Source: Streptomyces chumphonensis (lineage in GTDB: Bacteria; Actinomycetota; Actinomycetes; Streptomycetales; Streptomycetaceae). From it: a DNA stretch of 64,000 nt. A program made the position numbers and the translations under genes. The notes beneath the pieces are model-generated. The model did no database searches. It was not told the DNA's origin and saw only the letters and a list, made by a program, of their open reading frames with translations. Position 1 is the first letter of the stretch. The number at the start of each line of letters is the position of its first letter. The stretch lies in assembly GCF_014779715.1 (NCBI RefSeq), contig NZ_JACXYU010000007.1, positions 186,001 to 250,000 on the forward strand. The letters run 5' to 3'. Shown piece after piece: positions 7,573 to 18,034 of the stretch.

Positions 7573-9084
7573 TCAGGCGACGCGGGGGTGCGGCGTGCCG
7601 CGGCGGGCCGCACCCAGCAGCCCCCGCACCGACGCCACGGCCCCGGCCGCGATCAGACCCGCCCCCACGGCCATCCCGAGCGTCCCGATCAGCGGCAGCA
7701 CGATGCCCACCGCGCCCCCCGCCACCCACGACATCTGCACCAACGTCTCCGACCGGGCGAACGCCGAGGTCCGCACCTGCTCGGGCACGTCGCGCTGGAT
7801 GAGCGCGTCCATCGACAGCTTCGCCAGCGCCTGGCAGACGCCCGCGCACGCGGCGACCGCCGTCACCGTCGCCGTGTCGTACCGGACGGCCGCCACCACC
7901 GTCGCGCCCAGGGCCAGCGCCAGCACCGTCGCGATGATGATCTCCGGACCCCGTGCCCGCAGCCACGCCCCGACGGCCGTGCCCAGCGCGTTGCCCGTGC
8001 CCGCCGCGACGGCCACCAGACCCAGGGAGAACGCGGCGCCGTGGCCGTCCAGCGGGTGCTCGCGCAGCAGGAAGGCCAGAAAGAAGGTGAGGAACCCCGA
8101 CAGCGCGCGCACCGAGGAGTTCGCGATGAGCGCGTTCAACACCGAGGCCCCGACCGTCCGCAGGCCGGGACGCTCCTCGGACCGGCGCCGGTGGCCCGGG
8201 CTGTGCTTGGCCACCCACGGCTCGGGCTCCCCCCGGTCGGCCGCCAACTGCGCGCGCGCCTCGCCCTTGGCCGAGTCCACCTGGTGGGGCAGCGTGAAGG
8301 CCAGGAACAGCCCGATGACGAACACGGCGAACGCCCCGTACAGCGGCCACTGCGGACCGAACTGGTGCAGCCCGGCACCCACCGGAGCCGCCGCCCCCGT
8401 CGCCAGCAGACCCGCCAGGGTGATCCGGGAGTTCGCCTTGACGAGGGAGATGCGCGGGGGCAGCAGCCGCGGGACGACGGCCGACCGCACGATGTTGTAC
8501 GCCTTCGACGCCACCAGGACGCCCAGCGCCGCCGGATACAGCTCCAGCCCGCCGTCCGCCACCGCGCCCGAGAGCGCGAGCGCCAGCAGCGCGCGGGCCA
8601 GCATCGCCCCGGCCATCGCGGCCCGCCGCCCGTGCGGGATGCGGTCCAGCAGCGGCCCGATCACCGGGGCCAGCAGGATGAAGGGCGCCAGCGTCACCGC
8701 CAGGTACAGGGCCACCCGTCCGCGCGCCTCGCCGGTGGGAACGGAGAAGAAGATGGTGGAGGCCAGCGCGATCGTGATGAGCATGTCGCCGGCCGAGTTG
8801 ATCATGTGCAGCTCGGTGAGCTTGCCGAGCCCCGACTCCCCGGCGCCCTGCGCGTGCGTCGCCCGGCGGATGCCGCGCCCGAGCGCGGCCGGCGGACGGT
8901 GCACGGCCCGCCCGAAGCCCCGCGCGACGCGCCGCGCCACGCCCGGACGTCGCCCCGCCCCGAGGCCGTCCCCCACCTCCGCGGGAGCCTGCGCCACCGG
9001 CGGAGCGGACCGCAGCCGCGCGTCGGTGCGCTTCGGGCGTCCGGCCCCGTCCGTCAGGCGCGTGCCCCCCACTTCGTCAGTCAC
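7573..9084 (-). CDS. MFS transporter with long cytoplasmic N-terminus
   Basis: A 503-aa membrane protein with about 12 hydrophobic segments beginning near residue 85, the major facilitator superfamily layout. The loop after helix 2 (LLDRIPHGRRAAM) is a variant of the MFS motif A (GxxxDRxGRR). An unusual polar, Arg/Pro-rich region of about 75 residues precedes the first helix. Substrate unknown. GTG 9084 is chosen because CACACT lies 6 nt upstream on the minus strand and the upstream sequence lacks membrane-protein character. It is divergent from the DUF3027 gene, an arrangement I recall as conserved in streptomycetes. Confidence 0.85.
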   Translation of the reverse strand: MTDEVGGTRLTDGAGRPKRTDARLRSAPPVAQAPAEVGDGLGAGRRPGVARRVARGFGRAVHRPPAALGRGIRRATHAQGAGESGLGKLTELHMINSAGDMLITIALASTIFFSVPTGEARGRVALYLAVTLAPFILLAPVIGPLLDRIPHGRRAAMAGAMLARALLALALSGAVADGGLELYPAALGVLVASKAYNIVRSAVVPRLLPPRISLVKANSRITLAGLLATGAAAPVGAGLHQFGPQWPLYGAFAVFVIGLFLAFTLPHQVDSAKGEARAQLAADRGEPEPWVAKHSPGHRRRSEERPGLRTVGASVLNALIANSSVRALSGFLTFFLAFLLREHPLDGHGAAFSLGLVAVAAGTGNALGTAVGAWLRARGPEIIIATVLALALGATVVAAVRYDTATVTAVAACAGVCQALAKLSMDALIQRDVPEQVRTSAFARSETLVQMSWVAGGAVGIVLPLIGTLGMAVGAGLIAAGAVASVRGLLGAARRGTPHPRVA

Positions 9085-9154
9085 GTCGTCAGTGTGCCCC
9101 ACGGCGCGCGCCTTGAACGGGACCCCTGCCGGACGGTCGGCGACCGCCTCGCGC

Positions 9155-9183
9155 GGTTGCCCGGCGGAGTGGTGGGGTAGCGT
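9155..9183 (+). promoter_or_regulatory. Candidate promoter for the DUF3027 gene
   Basis: GGTTGC (9155-9160), a 17-nt spacer, then TAGCGT (9178-9183). Transcripts would have a leader of about 150 nt before GTG 9339. The rest of the 254-nt gap to the divergent MFS gene shows no gene or clear structure. Confidence 0.4.
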
Positions 9184-9338
9184 GGGTGCACAGCGCGCCC
9201 CGTACGGCATCGTCCCCTGTGTGTCCCCGGCGCGGGTACGTCGCAGCGGTCCACCGGTCCGCTCCGTCCCCCCACGGCGAACACGCGGCTCCTGTCGTGC
9301 GCGCAGGCGCGACAAGGCGTAGGGAAGAGACGATTGCT

Positions 9339-10193
9339 GTGAGTGCTGCGATGCGAAGCCGTACCCCCGACCGGCTGTGCGCCGAGGCAGTGGAACTCGC
9401 CCGCGAAGCCGCGGCCGAGGCCGCCCACCCCGGGACCGTCGGCGACTACCTCGGGGCCGTGGCCGACGCCGACCGCGTGGTCACCCACTTCTTCGAGTGC
9501 CAGGAGTTCGGCTACCGGGGCTGGCGCTGGGCCGTCACCGTCGCCCGCGCCTCCCGCGCCCGCGTCGTCACCCTCGACGAGACCGTGCTGCTGCCCGGCC
9601 CGGAGGCCGTCCTGGCCCCCGAATGGGTGCCGTGGAGCGAGCGGCTGCGCCCCGGCGACCTCGGCACCGGCGACCTCCTGCCCACCGAGGCCGACGACGT
9701 GCGCCTCGAACAGGGCTACACCGACGAGGAGGCCCCGCCGCCGAACTCCGTCGTCGCCGAGGAGCCGCCCACCGCGCCCCGGCCCGCCGAGATCGGCGCC
9801 GTCGCCGACGAACTGGGCCTGCGTCGCGCCCGCGTCCTGTCCCGACTCGGCCTCCACCTGGCCGCCGAGCGCTGGGAGGACGACTTCGGCCCCCGCACGC
9901 CGATGGCCCAGGCGGCGCCCGCCTCCTGCCAGACCTGCGGCTTCCTCGTGCCGCTCGCCGGTTCGCTCAAGCAGGCGTTCGGGGTGTGCGCCAACGAGTA
10001 CGCCCCCGCCGACGGCCGCGTCGTCTCCTTCGGCTACGGCTGCGGCGGGCACTCCGAGGCGGCCGTCATGCCGACGCCGCCGCAGCCCCCGCCACCGGTG
10101 ATCGACGAGAACAGGGTCGACGCGCTGGCCCTGCACGACACCCCGCCCCCGGACGCCGCCACGCAGACCCGCCCAGGCGAAACCGGCAGCTGA
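9339..10193 (+). CDS. DUF3027-family protein with putative metal-binding cysteines
   Basis: A 284-aa soluble protein matching the actinobacterial DUF3027 family: an N-terminal region with the FFECQEFGYRGWRW block (about residues 51-65) and a central ALAPEWVPWSERL block. Near the C-terminus is a cluster Cys197-x2-Cys200, Cys217, Cys235 and His238 that looks like a zinc-binding site. Function is unknown. GTG 9339 has GGGAAGAG at 9322-9329, 9 nt upstream. An in-frame ATG at 9351 is an alternative. The Pro-rich tail of about 40 residues is low complexity. Confidence 0.85.
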   Translation: MSAAMRSRTPDRLCAEAVELAREAAAEAAHPGTVGDYLGAVADADRVVTHFFECQEFGYRGWRWAVTVARASRARVVTLDETVLLPGPEAVLAPEWVPWSERLRPGDLGTGDLLPTEADDVRLEQGYTDEEAPPPNSVVAEEPPTAPRPAEIGAVADELGLRRARVLSRLGLHLAAERWEDDFGPRTPMAQAAPASCQTCGFLVPLAGSLKQAFGVCANEYAPADGRVVSFGYGCGGHSEAAVMPTPPQPPPPVIDENRVDALALHDTPPPDAATQTRPGETGS

Positions 10194-10349
10194 CCCCTTC
10201 CCCCTTCCTCCCCGTTCCCTCCGCCGCCGGAGCGGCTCGTTCCGCCGAACCCCGCCCCGCTGCGGCGCTAGAGTGACGCCCGCACGCCGCGTAGCCGACC
10301 GGCCACGCGGCACGCGCCGAACGCAGGCGAGGCGAGAGGGCGGGGAGCG

Positions 10350-10757
10350 ATGTCCTTCGAGGAGGAATGGGCCCGGCTGCACGAGCAGGCCGGGCTGCGG
10401 CTCGCGGGAGTGGCACCGATCGACGGCGGCGGCGGGGCGCCCGGACCGAAGCTGAAGGTCACGCCCAGCCTGCTGGAGAACCGGGCCGGTGAGGCCGACA
10501 CCGTCCGCGACGCCCTGCGCCGGGCCGACGACGCCACACTCCGCGAGACCGGACAGATCCCCGGCGGCCTCGCCGGATTCACCTCGGCGGGGGCCATCCC
10601 CGTCTTCCAGGAGCGGTGGGCCGAACAGATGACCCACCTGGACGACCTGCTGGACCGGGGCGTGGCCCAGAGCCTCCGCAACGCCGCCGGACTCCTGCGC
10701 ACCGAGGACCTCGCCCAGGCCGACAACGCGAAGGGCATCGACGTCCCCAAGGGGTGA
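10350..10757 (+). CDS. WXG/EspC-like small helical protein, first gene of a DUF6571 module
   Basis: A 135-aa, mostly helical, acidic/amphipathic protein with no signal peptide. Its central part (LLENRAGEADTVRDAL ... FQERWAEQMTHLDDLL) has the heptad-like pattern of small type VII secretion-associated proteins (EspC/WXG100-like), but no clean WXG motif. Such proteins normally pair with a larger partner encoded next to them, as here: the next gene starts 18 nt downstream. A Streptomyces-type -10 hexamer TAGAGT lies at 10269-10274, about 75 nt upstream, and GGGGAGCG precedes the ATG. The type VII link is inferred from fold pattern and context. Confidence 0.6.
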   Translation: MSFEEEWARLHEQAGLRLAGVAPIDGGGGAPGPKLKVTPSLLENRAGEADTVRDALRRADDATLRETGQIPGGLAGFTSAGAIPVFQERWAEQMTHLDDLLDRGVAQSLRNAAGLLRTEDLAQADNAKGIDVPKG

Positions 10758-10775
10758 CGGGCCGATGCGGAGGGG

Positions 10776-12998
10776 GTGTACGGGGAGATGGTGACCTACC
10801 GGGACCTGACGAGCGCCGATCTCGGCCCACTGGACGAGGCCGTCGTGAAGTGGCGCAACCTGCCCAGCCAGTTCAACACGATCAGCCGGGAGTTCGACGG
10901 CAACGTGGCCGCGCGGCTGCGCGGCTCCGACTGGACCGGCGAGACGGCCGACGCCGCCTTCGTGCGGCTGGACGACGTCACAGCGCAGTTCCACGCCGCC
11001 GAGGACGAGGCGGGCGCGATCCACCGGCTCCTGGAAAGCGCCCTGGAGGCGTTCAGATCCGCGCAGAAGCGGGCGCGAGCGGTCCGCGACGAAGTGGAGG
11101 AGGACCGCAACCTCAGCATCTCCGCCCAGGGCGTCGTCTCCTTCTCCGCGACCGCCGACGATGACGACGGCAGCCGGCAACGGCTCTACGCCGAGACGAT
11201 CAGCGGCTACAACACCCGGGTCCGGGCCGCGGTGGGCGACGCCACGGACGCCGACGAGGCCCTGCACTGGGCCCTGACGCAGGACCGCAACGGACGGGAC
11301 CAGGGCTTCAACGCCGGCACCTACGACAGCGTGCAGGTGGCGGCCGAGGGCAGGCGCCAGGCGGTCCGCGACGCCGAGGCCGTCACCCGCATCCTCGCCG
11401 AGGGCGCTTCGGCAAGCCACGCGGACCTCCAGCAACTCAACAGGACCCTGAGCCGACGCGAGGGCGACCCGTTCTTCGCCGAGCAGGTGGCCCTCAAGGC
11501 CGGGCCGCGCGGCGTCCTGGAGTTCTGGTCCGGCGTCACAGCCGACCAGGACCGCAGCAAGGCGGAGGAGAAGATCCTCACCCGGTTGCAGGAGTCCCTG
11601 GGCCACACCCTGGCCACCGCCACCCACTCCCAGAGCCCGGAGATGCGGGAGTGGAAGAAGGACATCATCGACCTGGGCTCCGACCGCGTCTTCGGCGCGG
11701 TCAACTCCTCCGCCGACCCGCAGAAGAGCCGACCGCCCTACGGCTTCCAGCTGCTGAGCAGCCTGATGCACGAGGGGGACTACGACTCCGACTTCCTCCA
11801 GACCTACGGCCGGGAACTCATCGACTTCGAGAAGAAGAACAGCGAGCACGTCTGGACTGACAGCGTCGACCCGTACGAGCTGCACATCGGTGGGTTGGAC
11901 AAGGGTAACGATCCCTTTTCCGGATTCCTGACTGCTCTGGGGAACAATCCCGAAGCCTCCAAGGGATTCTTCTCCTCAGATGAGGGAAAGCTGGACAAGG
12001 AACTGCAGTACCTCCTCTTGGATCGCGACTGGCCCCACGACCCGGTGGAGGGCGAGGACCCTCGGCGCGGCTACGCCTACGACGAGCTCGGCCGTGCCCT
12101 GGAGTCGGCGACGCTGGGCGTCCCGTACCGTGAGGTCGGACTCCAGCGCGACGACGTCACTGCCAACGTCATGGAGCAGGTGGTAGCCGTAGTGGCGGAG
12201 AGGCACGACCTCTTGGATAAGATGCCGGGTTTGACTAACAGCTTGGCAGAGATGGGCGCCGGCTACATCGACGATCTGACGTGGGCCACCGCGCTTATGG
12301 GCGGCTCCATGGAGCCGCCCATGCGTGCGGATTTGTTTGACCGCAGTAGCGCTGGTCACGCGGAGTTTTCTTCGACTGACGCTCGCTGGTTTCTCTACAA
12401 CGTTGGTCAACAGGCCGGTGGTCACGAGGTCCTCTCTGCTTCCCAGCACGCTTACACTGCGAGCCTCATGGAGGCCCACGGTGATGAGGTGTCGATGGCA
12501 CGCCATGCGCAGAACGTGGGTGCCTACAATCATGGAGTACTCGATGAGGCCCGGACTTCACAGATTGACCAGGATTTCAGAGGAAAGGCCGAGGCGGCGA
12601 ACAAGGCCAGGGAAGACTCGTCGTCATGGCAGAAGTACAGCGTGAGCACGGCCGTCGGTGGCATCGCAGCCCTGGGTGTGACTGCGGCGGCGGGGCCAGG
12701 GGCTGGTATCGCCACGGCCGTTGCTGTTCCGATCGTCGTGGACGCGGGCGTCAAGGCATTCGACACCTATTTCGGAAATGAGATGAACGAGAACCTCAAG
12801 GCGATGGAGAAGGATTTCTCTGCTGAGGCGGGGTTGGCGTCTGAGGAATTTGTTGAGAGGGGTCGGGCAATGGCGATCAGTAACGGGCACGCCTACCAAA
12901 AGATCCACCAGGTGGATAACCCGGGTGAAATGAGCACGGAGGCCAACTCTGCCTATAGTAACGGGAAGCTGGACGCGGACTCCATGGATGCAGATTGA
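10776..12998 (+). CDS. Large DUF6571-like protein with WXG-like N-terminus
   Basis: A 740-aa protein without a classical signal peptide. Residues 1-110 are helical with a WTG turn and the Ala/Glu-rich coiled pattern of WXG100 proteins. The middle (about 160-560) follows the actinobacterial DUF6571 pattern (PYGFQLLSSLM, FLTALGNNPEASKGFFSS, EMGAGYIDDLTWA). About residues 625-665 form one long Gly/Ala-rich hydrophobic stretch (GGIAALGVTAAAGPGAGIAT), possibly membrane-inserting, before a charged tail. Base composition changes within the gene: the first 1,100 nt are as GC-rich as the neighbours, the rest is visibly A/T-richer with relaxed third positions. Start: GTG 10776 with GGAGGG close upstream; ATG 10788 or GTG 10791 are possible. 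The stop overlaps the next start (TGATG). A T7SS-exported role is inferred. Confidence 0.7.
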   Translation: MYGEMVTYRDLTSADLGPLDEAVVKWRNLPSQFNTISREFDGNVAARLRGSDWTGETADAAFVRLDDVTAQFHAAEDEAGAIHRLLESALEAFRSAQKRARAVRDEVEEDRNLSISAQGVVSFSATADDDDGSRQRLYAETISGYNTRVRAAVGDATDADEALHWALTQDRNGRDQGFNAGTYDSVQVAAEGRRQAVRDAEAVTRILAEGASASHADLQQLNRTLSRREGDPFFAEQVALKAGPRGVLEFWSGVTADQDRSKAEEKILTRLQESLGHTLATATHSQSPEMREWKKDIIDLGSDRVFGAVNSSADPQKSRPPYGFQLLSSLMHEGDYDSDFLQTYGRELIDFEKKNSEHVWTDSVDPYELHIGGLDKGNDPFSGFLTALGNNPEASKGFFSSDEGKLDKELQYLLLDRDWPHDPVEGEDPRRGYAYDELGRALESATLGVPYREVGLQRDDVTANVMEQVVAVVAERHDLLDKMPGLTNSLAEMGAGYIDDLTWATALMGGSMEPPMRADLFDRSSAGHAEFSSTDARWFLYNVGQQAGGHEVLSASQHAYTASLMEAHGDEVSMARHAQNVGAYNHGVLDEARTSQIDQDFRGKAEAANKAREDSSSWQKYSVSTAVGGIAALGVTAAAGPGAGIATAVAVPIVVDAGVKAFDTYFGNEMNENLKAMEKDFSAEAGLASEEFVERGRAMAISNGHAYQKIHQVDNPGEMSTEANSAYSNGKLDADSMDAD

Positions 12999-13615
12999 TG
13001 GGCAGGATCCTCCTTTTTGCCGCGTTGCTGATTTCGGTCCTTGTCGGCTGTAGTCAGAATCCGGACGATGATGAGTCTGTGGAGTTGCAAGCCGCCTGTC
13101 ACGGAATTCTTGATGGCCGGGTCGCGGCAGGAATTATTGAGACGGGCAGGCATGATCCCGAAGAGCTCGTCGAAATCGCGGACGACAAGGTGAAGTACCC
13201 CGGGAAATTTTGTAACGTTCAACGGAAGAGTGATGCTCTCCTGCAATTCGATTTGTCCTACGCATGGGTGGACATTAGTGACGCTCCCGCTCCTCCGGAA
13301 GAGAGGCGCAGCGACGATTCCGGTTATGTCTACGACGCCGGGGAGGATATTGAGATTGTTTCTGGCGGGCGCCTCGATCCCGGTGTTTCGACCGTGCGGT
13401 TCCGTTGTGAAGTAGCCGACCCCGGTCCTCGCGCGGTCGAAGGTCGCTTGATCGAGCATTTGTTCGGCTTGAATCAGGAGGCCACGTTCTCCGTCCTCCT
13501 CGCGTCGGCGGAGAAGGCGGCGGAGGGGTTCGGGTGTCGTAACGCGTTGGACTTCCCGGACGCCGCCGACGTCAAGGGGCCCGCGCCGACCGCTTCGGCC
13601 ACGCCGGAGGGCTGA
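12998..13615 (+). CDS. Lipoprotein of the DUF6571 module
   Basis: A 205-aa protein with a short lipoprotein signal: hydrophobic residues 4-15, then the lipobox LVGC with Cys18 lipidated. The mature part has three further Cys pairs' worth of spacing (Cys in AACHG, FCNV, RCEV and GCRN), suggesting disulfides outside the membrane, and a short Pro/Thr tail. No known family recognised. Its ATG shares one base with the preceding TGA, so it is translationally coupled to the large DUF6571-like gene. Codon use is as A/T-rich as the end of that gene, suggesting both were acquired together. It could protect against or dock its partner; that is speculation. Confidence 0.7.
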   Translation: MGRILLFAALLISVLVGCSQNPDDDESVELQAACHGILDGRVAAGIIETGRHDPEELVEIADDKVKYPGKFCNVQRKSDALLQFDLSYAWVDISDAPAPPEERRSDDSGYVYDAGEDIEIVSGGRLDPGVSTVRFRCEVADPGPRAVEGRLIEHLFGLNQEATFSVLLASAEKAAEGFGCRNALDFPDAADVKGPAPTASATPEG

Positions 13616-13665
13616 CGGCCCCTCCGGCCGGGGGAGCGGGTCCGGGGAGCGGTACGGTCGGCCGC

Positions 13666-16600
13666 ATGGACGGTGATGTGTTCGGGGCCGGGGAACTGCG
13701 GCGGCGCGTGCTGGAGGCATGGGCGGCCTCGCCCGCCCGGTTCCGGGAGGACGCCAACGCCGAGGAGGAGCTGGCGCTCGGGGGCTACCGGGACCGGCTC
13801 GTCGTGGAGCTGGCCCAGAACGCGGCGGACGCGGCGGCCCGTGCCGGGGTGCCGGGTCGGCTGCGGCTGACGCTCCGGGACGGCACGCTGGTCGCGGCGA
13901 ACACCGGGGCGCAGCTGGACGCCGCCGGGGTGGAGTCGCTGGCGACGCTGCGGGCGTCCGCGAAGCGGGACGAGGTCGGCACCGTGGGTCGGTTCGGGGT
14001 CGGGTTCGCGGCCGTGCTGACGATCAGTGACGAGCCGGCCGTGGTCAGCCATGGCGGGGGCGTGCGGTGGTCGCTGGCCGAGGCGCGCGGGCTGGCGGCC
14101 GCCGTGCCGGGGCTGGCGGAGGAGTTGCGGCGCCGTGACGGTCACGTGCCGCTGCTGCGGCTGCCGTTCGCGGCCGAGGGCCAGGCGCCCGCCGGGTACG
14201 ACACGGCCGTGGTGCTGCCGTTGCGGGACGCCGCCGCGCACGAGCTGGCGACGCGGTTGTTGGACGGGGTGGACGACGCGTTGCTGCTGGCCCTGCCGGG
14301 GCTGGCGGAGGTCGTCGTGGACACACCGGAGGGCGAGCGCACTCTGACGCGCCACGAGGACGGCCCGTACACCGTCATCGGCGGGCGCCGTTGGCGGGTG
14401 GCCGCCGCGCGGGGGGCGACGGACCCGGCGCTGCTCGCGGACCGGCCGGTGGAGGAGCGTCGCCGTCCCACCTGGTCGGTGACGTGGGCGGTTCCGGTGG
14501 ACGCCGCCGGGGCGCCGGTGCGTCCGGCGACGGAGCCCGTGGTGCACGCGCCGACTCCCACCGACGAGCCGCTGGGGCTGCCCGCGCTGCTCATCGCCTC
14601 GTTCCCGCTGGAGTCCACCCGGCGGCACACGGCGCCGGGGCCGCTGACGGACTTCCTCCTGGATCAGGTGGCCGACGTCTACGCCGAGCTGCTGCGCGCG
14701 TGGCACCCGGTGGAGCCGGGCGTCATCGACCTCGTTCCCGGGCCGCTGGGCCGGGGAGAGCTGGACGGTGCGCTGCGGGCGCGGTTGTTGGAGCGGCTGC
14801 CGGGCGTGCCGTTCCTGCCGAGCGCGGGGAGGGACGACGACGGCGAGCCGCACGTGCTGCGGCCTCGGGACGCGGAGGTCGCCGAGGGTGCCGGGGCGGC
14901 GACGGTGGAGGTGCTGGCGGAGCTGTTCCCCAGCCTGCTGCCGGCCGGGCTGGAACGCCGTACCGAGCTGCGCACGCTGGAGGTGCCGCGCATCCCGCTG
15001 GGCGAGATCATCGACCGGCTCGCCGGGGTCGAGCGCGATCCGGCGTGGTGGCGGCGGTTGTACGACTCGCTGGCCGGGGTGGATCCGGACCGGTTGACGG
15101 GTCTGCCCGTGCCGCTCGCCGACGGTCGCACGACGATCGGCCCCCGGCAGGTGCTGCTGCCGCTGCCGGATCTGGCCGGGGCCGATCGGCTCGCGCGGCT
15201 CGGGTTGAAGGTGGCGCACGCCGAGGCCGCGCATCCGCTGCTGGAGAAGCTGGGCGCCGTCCCGGCGACGCCGCGCGCCGTTCTGACCACTCCGCAGGTG
15301 CGCGCGGCGGTCGCGGCCTCTCTGGACGCCGACGAGGTGTGGGACGAGGACGACTCGACGCTGGACGCGGAGGAGCTGGCCGACCTCGTGCTGGGCCTGG
15401 TCCGTGACGCGGGGCTCGCGCCCGGCGACGAGCCGTGGCTCGGGGCGCTCGCCCTGCCCGACGAGGACGGTGAGCCGGCCCCGGCCGGGGAGCTGGTGTA
15501 TCCGGGCAGTGCCTTCGCGGCCGTCCTCCGTGTGGGTGAACTGCCCGTCTGCGACGCCGAGCTGGCGGAGCGCTGGGGCGAGCAGACGCTGACGGCCGCC
15601 GGGGTGCTGGCCGGCTTCCCGCTGGTCCGCGCCGCCGACGTGGTCCTGGACCCGGACGAGCTCGACCCGCGCGACTCGGACTACGCGGAACCCGACGACG
15701 CCGGGCTGCTCGACGCCGTCGACGTGTGGTGCGAGGACGTGCTCGACCAGCTGCCCGAGACGCCCGTACCACCGGTGGTCACCGAGCTGCTGGCCGTCCG
15801 CGATCTGGACCTGGTGGACGACGACCGGTGGCCGCAGGCGCTCGCGCTGCTGTCCCGGCCGCCGCTGCGCGACGCGCTGGCCACGCCGGTGCGCGTCCTG
15901 CTGCCGGACGGTACGGCGGAGACCGTACGGCCCTACACCGCCTGGTGGCTGCGCGGTCATCCGGTGCTGGACGGGCGCCGTCCGGCGGGTCTGCGCGCGG
16001 CGGGCGGGGACCCGCTGCTGGCCGGGCTGTACGAGGAGGCCGACGCGCGGGGCTTCGACGACCCGGCCCTGCTGCACGCGCTCGGCGTCCGCACGTCGGC
16101 CGCGGCGCTGCTGGACGAGCCGGGTGGTGCGGCCGAGCTGCTGGGCCGGCTCGCGGACGCGGAGCTGCCGGTGGGCCCGGCCCAGCTCCACGGCCTCTAC
16201 ACGCTGCTGGCCGAGCTCGACCCCGACGAGGTGACGCTCCCCGACGACGTCCGGGCCGTGGTGGACGGCCGGGTGCGGGTCGTCGACGCGGCGGGCGCGC
16301 TCGTCGCCGACGCCCCGGACCTGCTGCCGCTCGCGACGGGCCGCGCCCTGCTGCCGGTGCGTCCGACGCTGGCCGCCCGGCTGGCGTCGGTCCTGGACGT
16401 CGGCCTGCTCAGCGACGCGGTGCCCGCCCCCGCCCCGGCGGGCGGCGCGGTGCGCGCGGTGCCGGACGGCGTCCGCGCGCTGCTGGGCGCCCGGACGCCG
16501 GACTCCTACACCGAGCACGACGAACTCCTCGTCGACGGCGTGGAGCTGGACTGGCGGTTCACCGGGGACGGTGGTCTGCACGCGGCCACGCTGGAGGGTG

Positions 16601-16716
16601 TCGCCGCCGGGCTCGCCTGGGCCGCCGGCGCCTGGCCGCGCCGCTTCGAGGTGGCCGCGCTGCTGGAGGACCCGGAGCGTACCCGCGAGCTGACGGTGGC
16701 CCGCTGGTTCGACTGA
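13666..16716 (+). CDS. Sacsin-like protein with HSP90-type (GHKL) ATPase domain
   Basis: A 1,016-aa protein. The N-terminal 250 residues are a GHKL/HSP90-like ATP-binding domain: N-box ELAQNAADA with Asn52 and Asp55, a DGTLVAANTG region, and the glycine-rich GRFGVGFA. This layout matches the sacsin N-terminal ATPase-like family found in many streptomycetes. The remaining 750 residues are a Leu/Asp/Glu-rich repetitive region without recognised catalytic motifs. A chaperone-like role is inferred from the domain only. The start ATG 13666 lies 7 nt after TACGGT (13653-13658), so the mRNA is probably leaderless. It stands alone between the DUF6571 module and serC. Confidence 0.85.
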   Translation: MDGDVFGAGELRRRVLEAWAASPARFREDANAEEELALGGYRDRLVVELAQNAADAAARAGVPGRLRLTLRDGTLVAANTGAQLDAAGVESLATLRASAKRDEVGTVGRFGVGFAAVLTISDEPAVVSHGGGVRWSLAEARGLAAAVPGLAEELRRRDGHVPLLRLPFAAEGQAPAGYDTAVVLPLRDAAAHELATRLLDGVDDALLLALPGLAEVVVDTPEGERTLTRHEDGPYTVIGGRRWRVAAARGATDPALLADRPVEERRRPTWSVTWAVPVDAAGAPVRPATEPVVHAPTPTDEPLGLPALLIASFPLESTRRHTAPGPLTDFLLDQVADVYAELLRAWHPVEPGVIDLVPGPLGRGELDGALRARLLERLPGVPFLPSAGRDDDGEPHVLRPRDAEVAEGAGAATVEVLAELFPSLLPAGLERRTELRTLEVPRIPLGEIIDRLAGVERDPAWWRRLYDSLAGVDPDRLTGLPVPLADGRTTIGPRQVLLPLPDLAGADRLARLGLKVAHAEAAHPLLEKLGAVPATPRAVLTTPQVRAAVAASLDADEVWDEDDSTLDAEELADLVLGLVRDAGLAPGDEPWLGALALPDEDGEPAPAGELVYPGSAFAAVLRVGELPVCDAELAERWGEQTLTAAGVLAGFPLVRAADVVLDPDELDPRDSDYAEPDDAGLLDAVDVWCEDVLDQLPETPVPPVVTELLAVRDLDLVDDDRWPQALALLSRPPLRDALATPVRVLLPDGTAETVRPYTAWWLRGHPVLDGRRPAGLRAAGGDPLLAGLYEEADARGFDDPALLHALGVRTSAAALLDEPGGAAELLGRLADAELPVGPAQLHGLYTLLAELDPDEVTLPDDVRAVVDGRVRVVDAAGALVADAPDLLPLATGRALLPVRPTLAARLASVLDVGLLSDAVPAPAPAGGAVRAVPDGVRALLGARTPDSYTEHDELLVDGVELDWRFTGDGGLHAATLEGVAAGLAWAAGAWPRRFEVAALLEDPERTRELTVARWFD

Positions 16717-16732
16717 CGCGTGCTGGAGGGGC

Positions 16733-16765
16733 GCCGGTCGGACGCCGGTCGGACGCCGGTCCGGC
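16733..16765. repeat. Short tandem repeat after the sacsin-like gene
   Basis: An 11-nt unit GCCGGTCGGAC occurs at 16733 and 16744, with a degenerate third copy at 16755, followed by complementary GTCCGGCG sequence. The block can fold as a GC-rich hairpin and probably serves as the transcription terminator of the 1,016-aa gene. Confidence 0.45.
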
Positions 16766-16834
16766 GCCCGTCCGGCGTGCCACCGGCCGTCTCAGCCCCC
16801 GGACAGCCCCGTTGCCCGGCTACCGAGCCGTTAG

Positions 16835-17962
<1,128 letters not shown>

Positions 17963-17973
17963 TCCGCCGCTGA

Positions 17974-18005
17974 CGAGGGGCCCGTCCGCCCGGACGGGCC
18001 CCTCG
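17974..18005. terminator. Bidirectional terminator between serC and the ABC exporter genes
   Basis: Perfect 15-bp inverted repeat (CGAGGGGCCCGTCCG and its complement) separated by only two bases, between two convergent transcription units. Confidence 0.85.
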
Positions 18006-18034
18006 CGCGGGTCCGGCGGCCCGGGAGAGCGTGC

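Noticed and set aside
6181-9180. 999-codon plus-strand open frame antisense to mqnD, mqnB, the lipoprotein and the MFS gene
   Set aside because: Composition is low-complexity Arg/Gly/His; the antisense genes have clear families.
9081-11885. 934-codon minus-strand open frame
   Set aside because: Antisense to the DUF3027 gene and DUF6571 module; no motif or ribosome site.
13474-16581. 1035-codon minus-strand open frame opposite the sacsin-like gene
   Set aside because: Gln/Arg/His-rich shadow translation; the GHKL motifs are on the plus strand.
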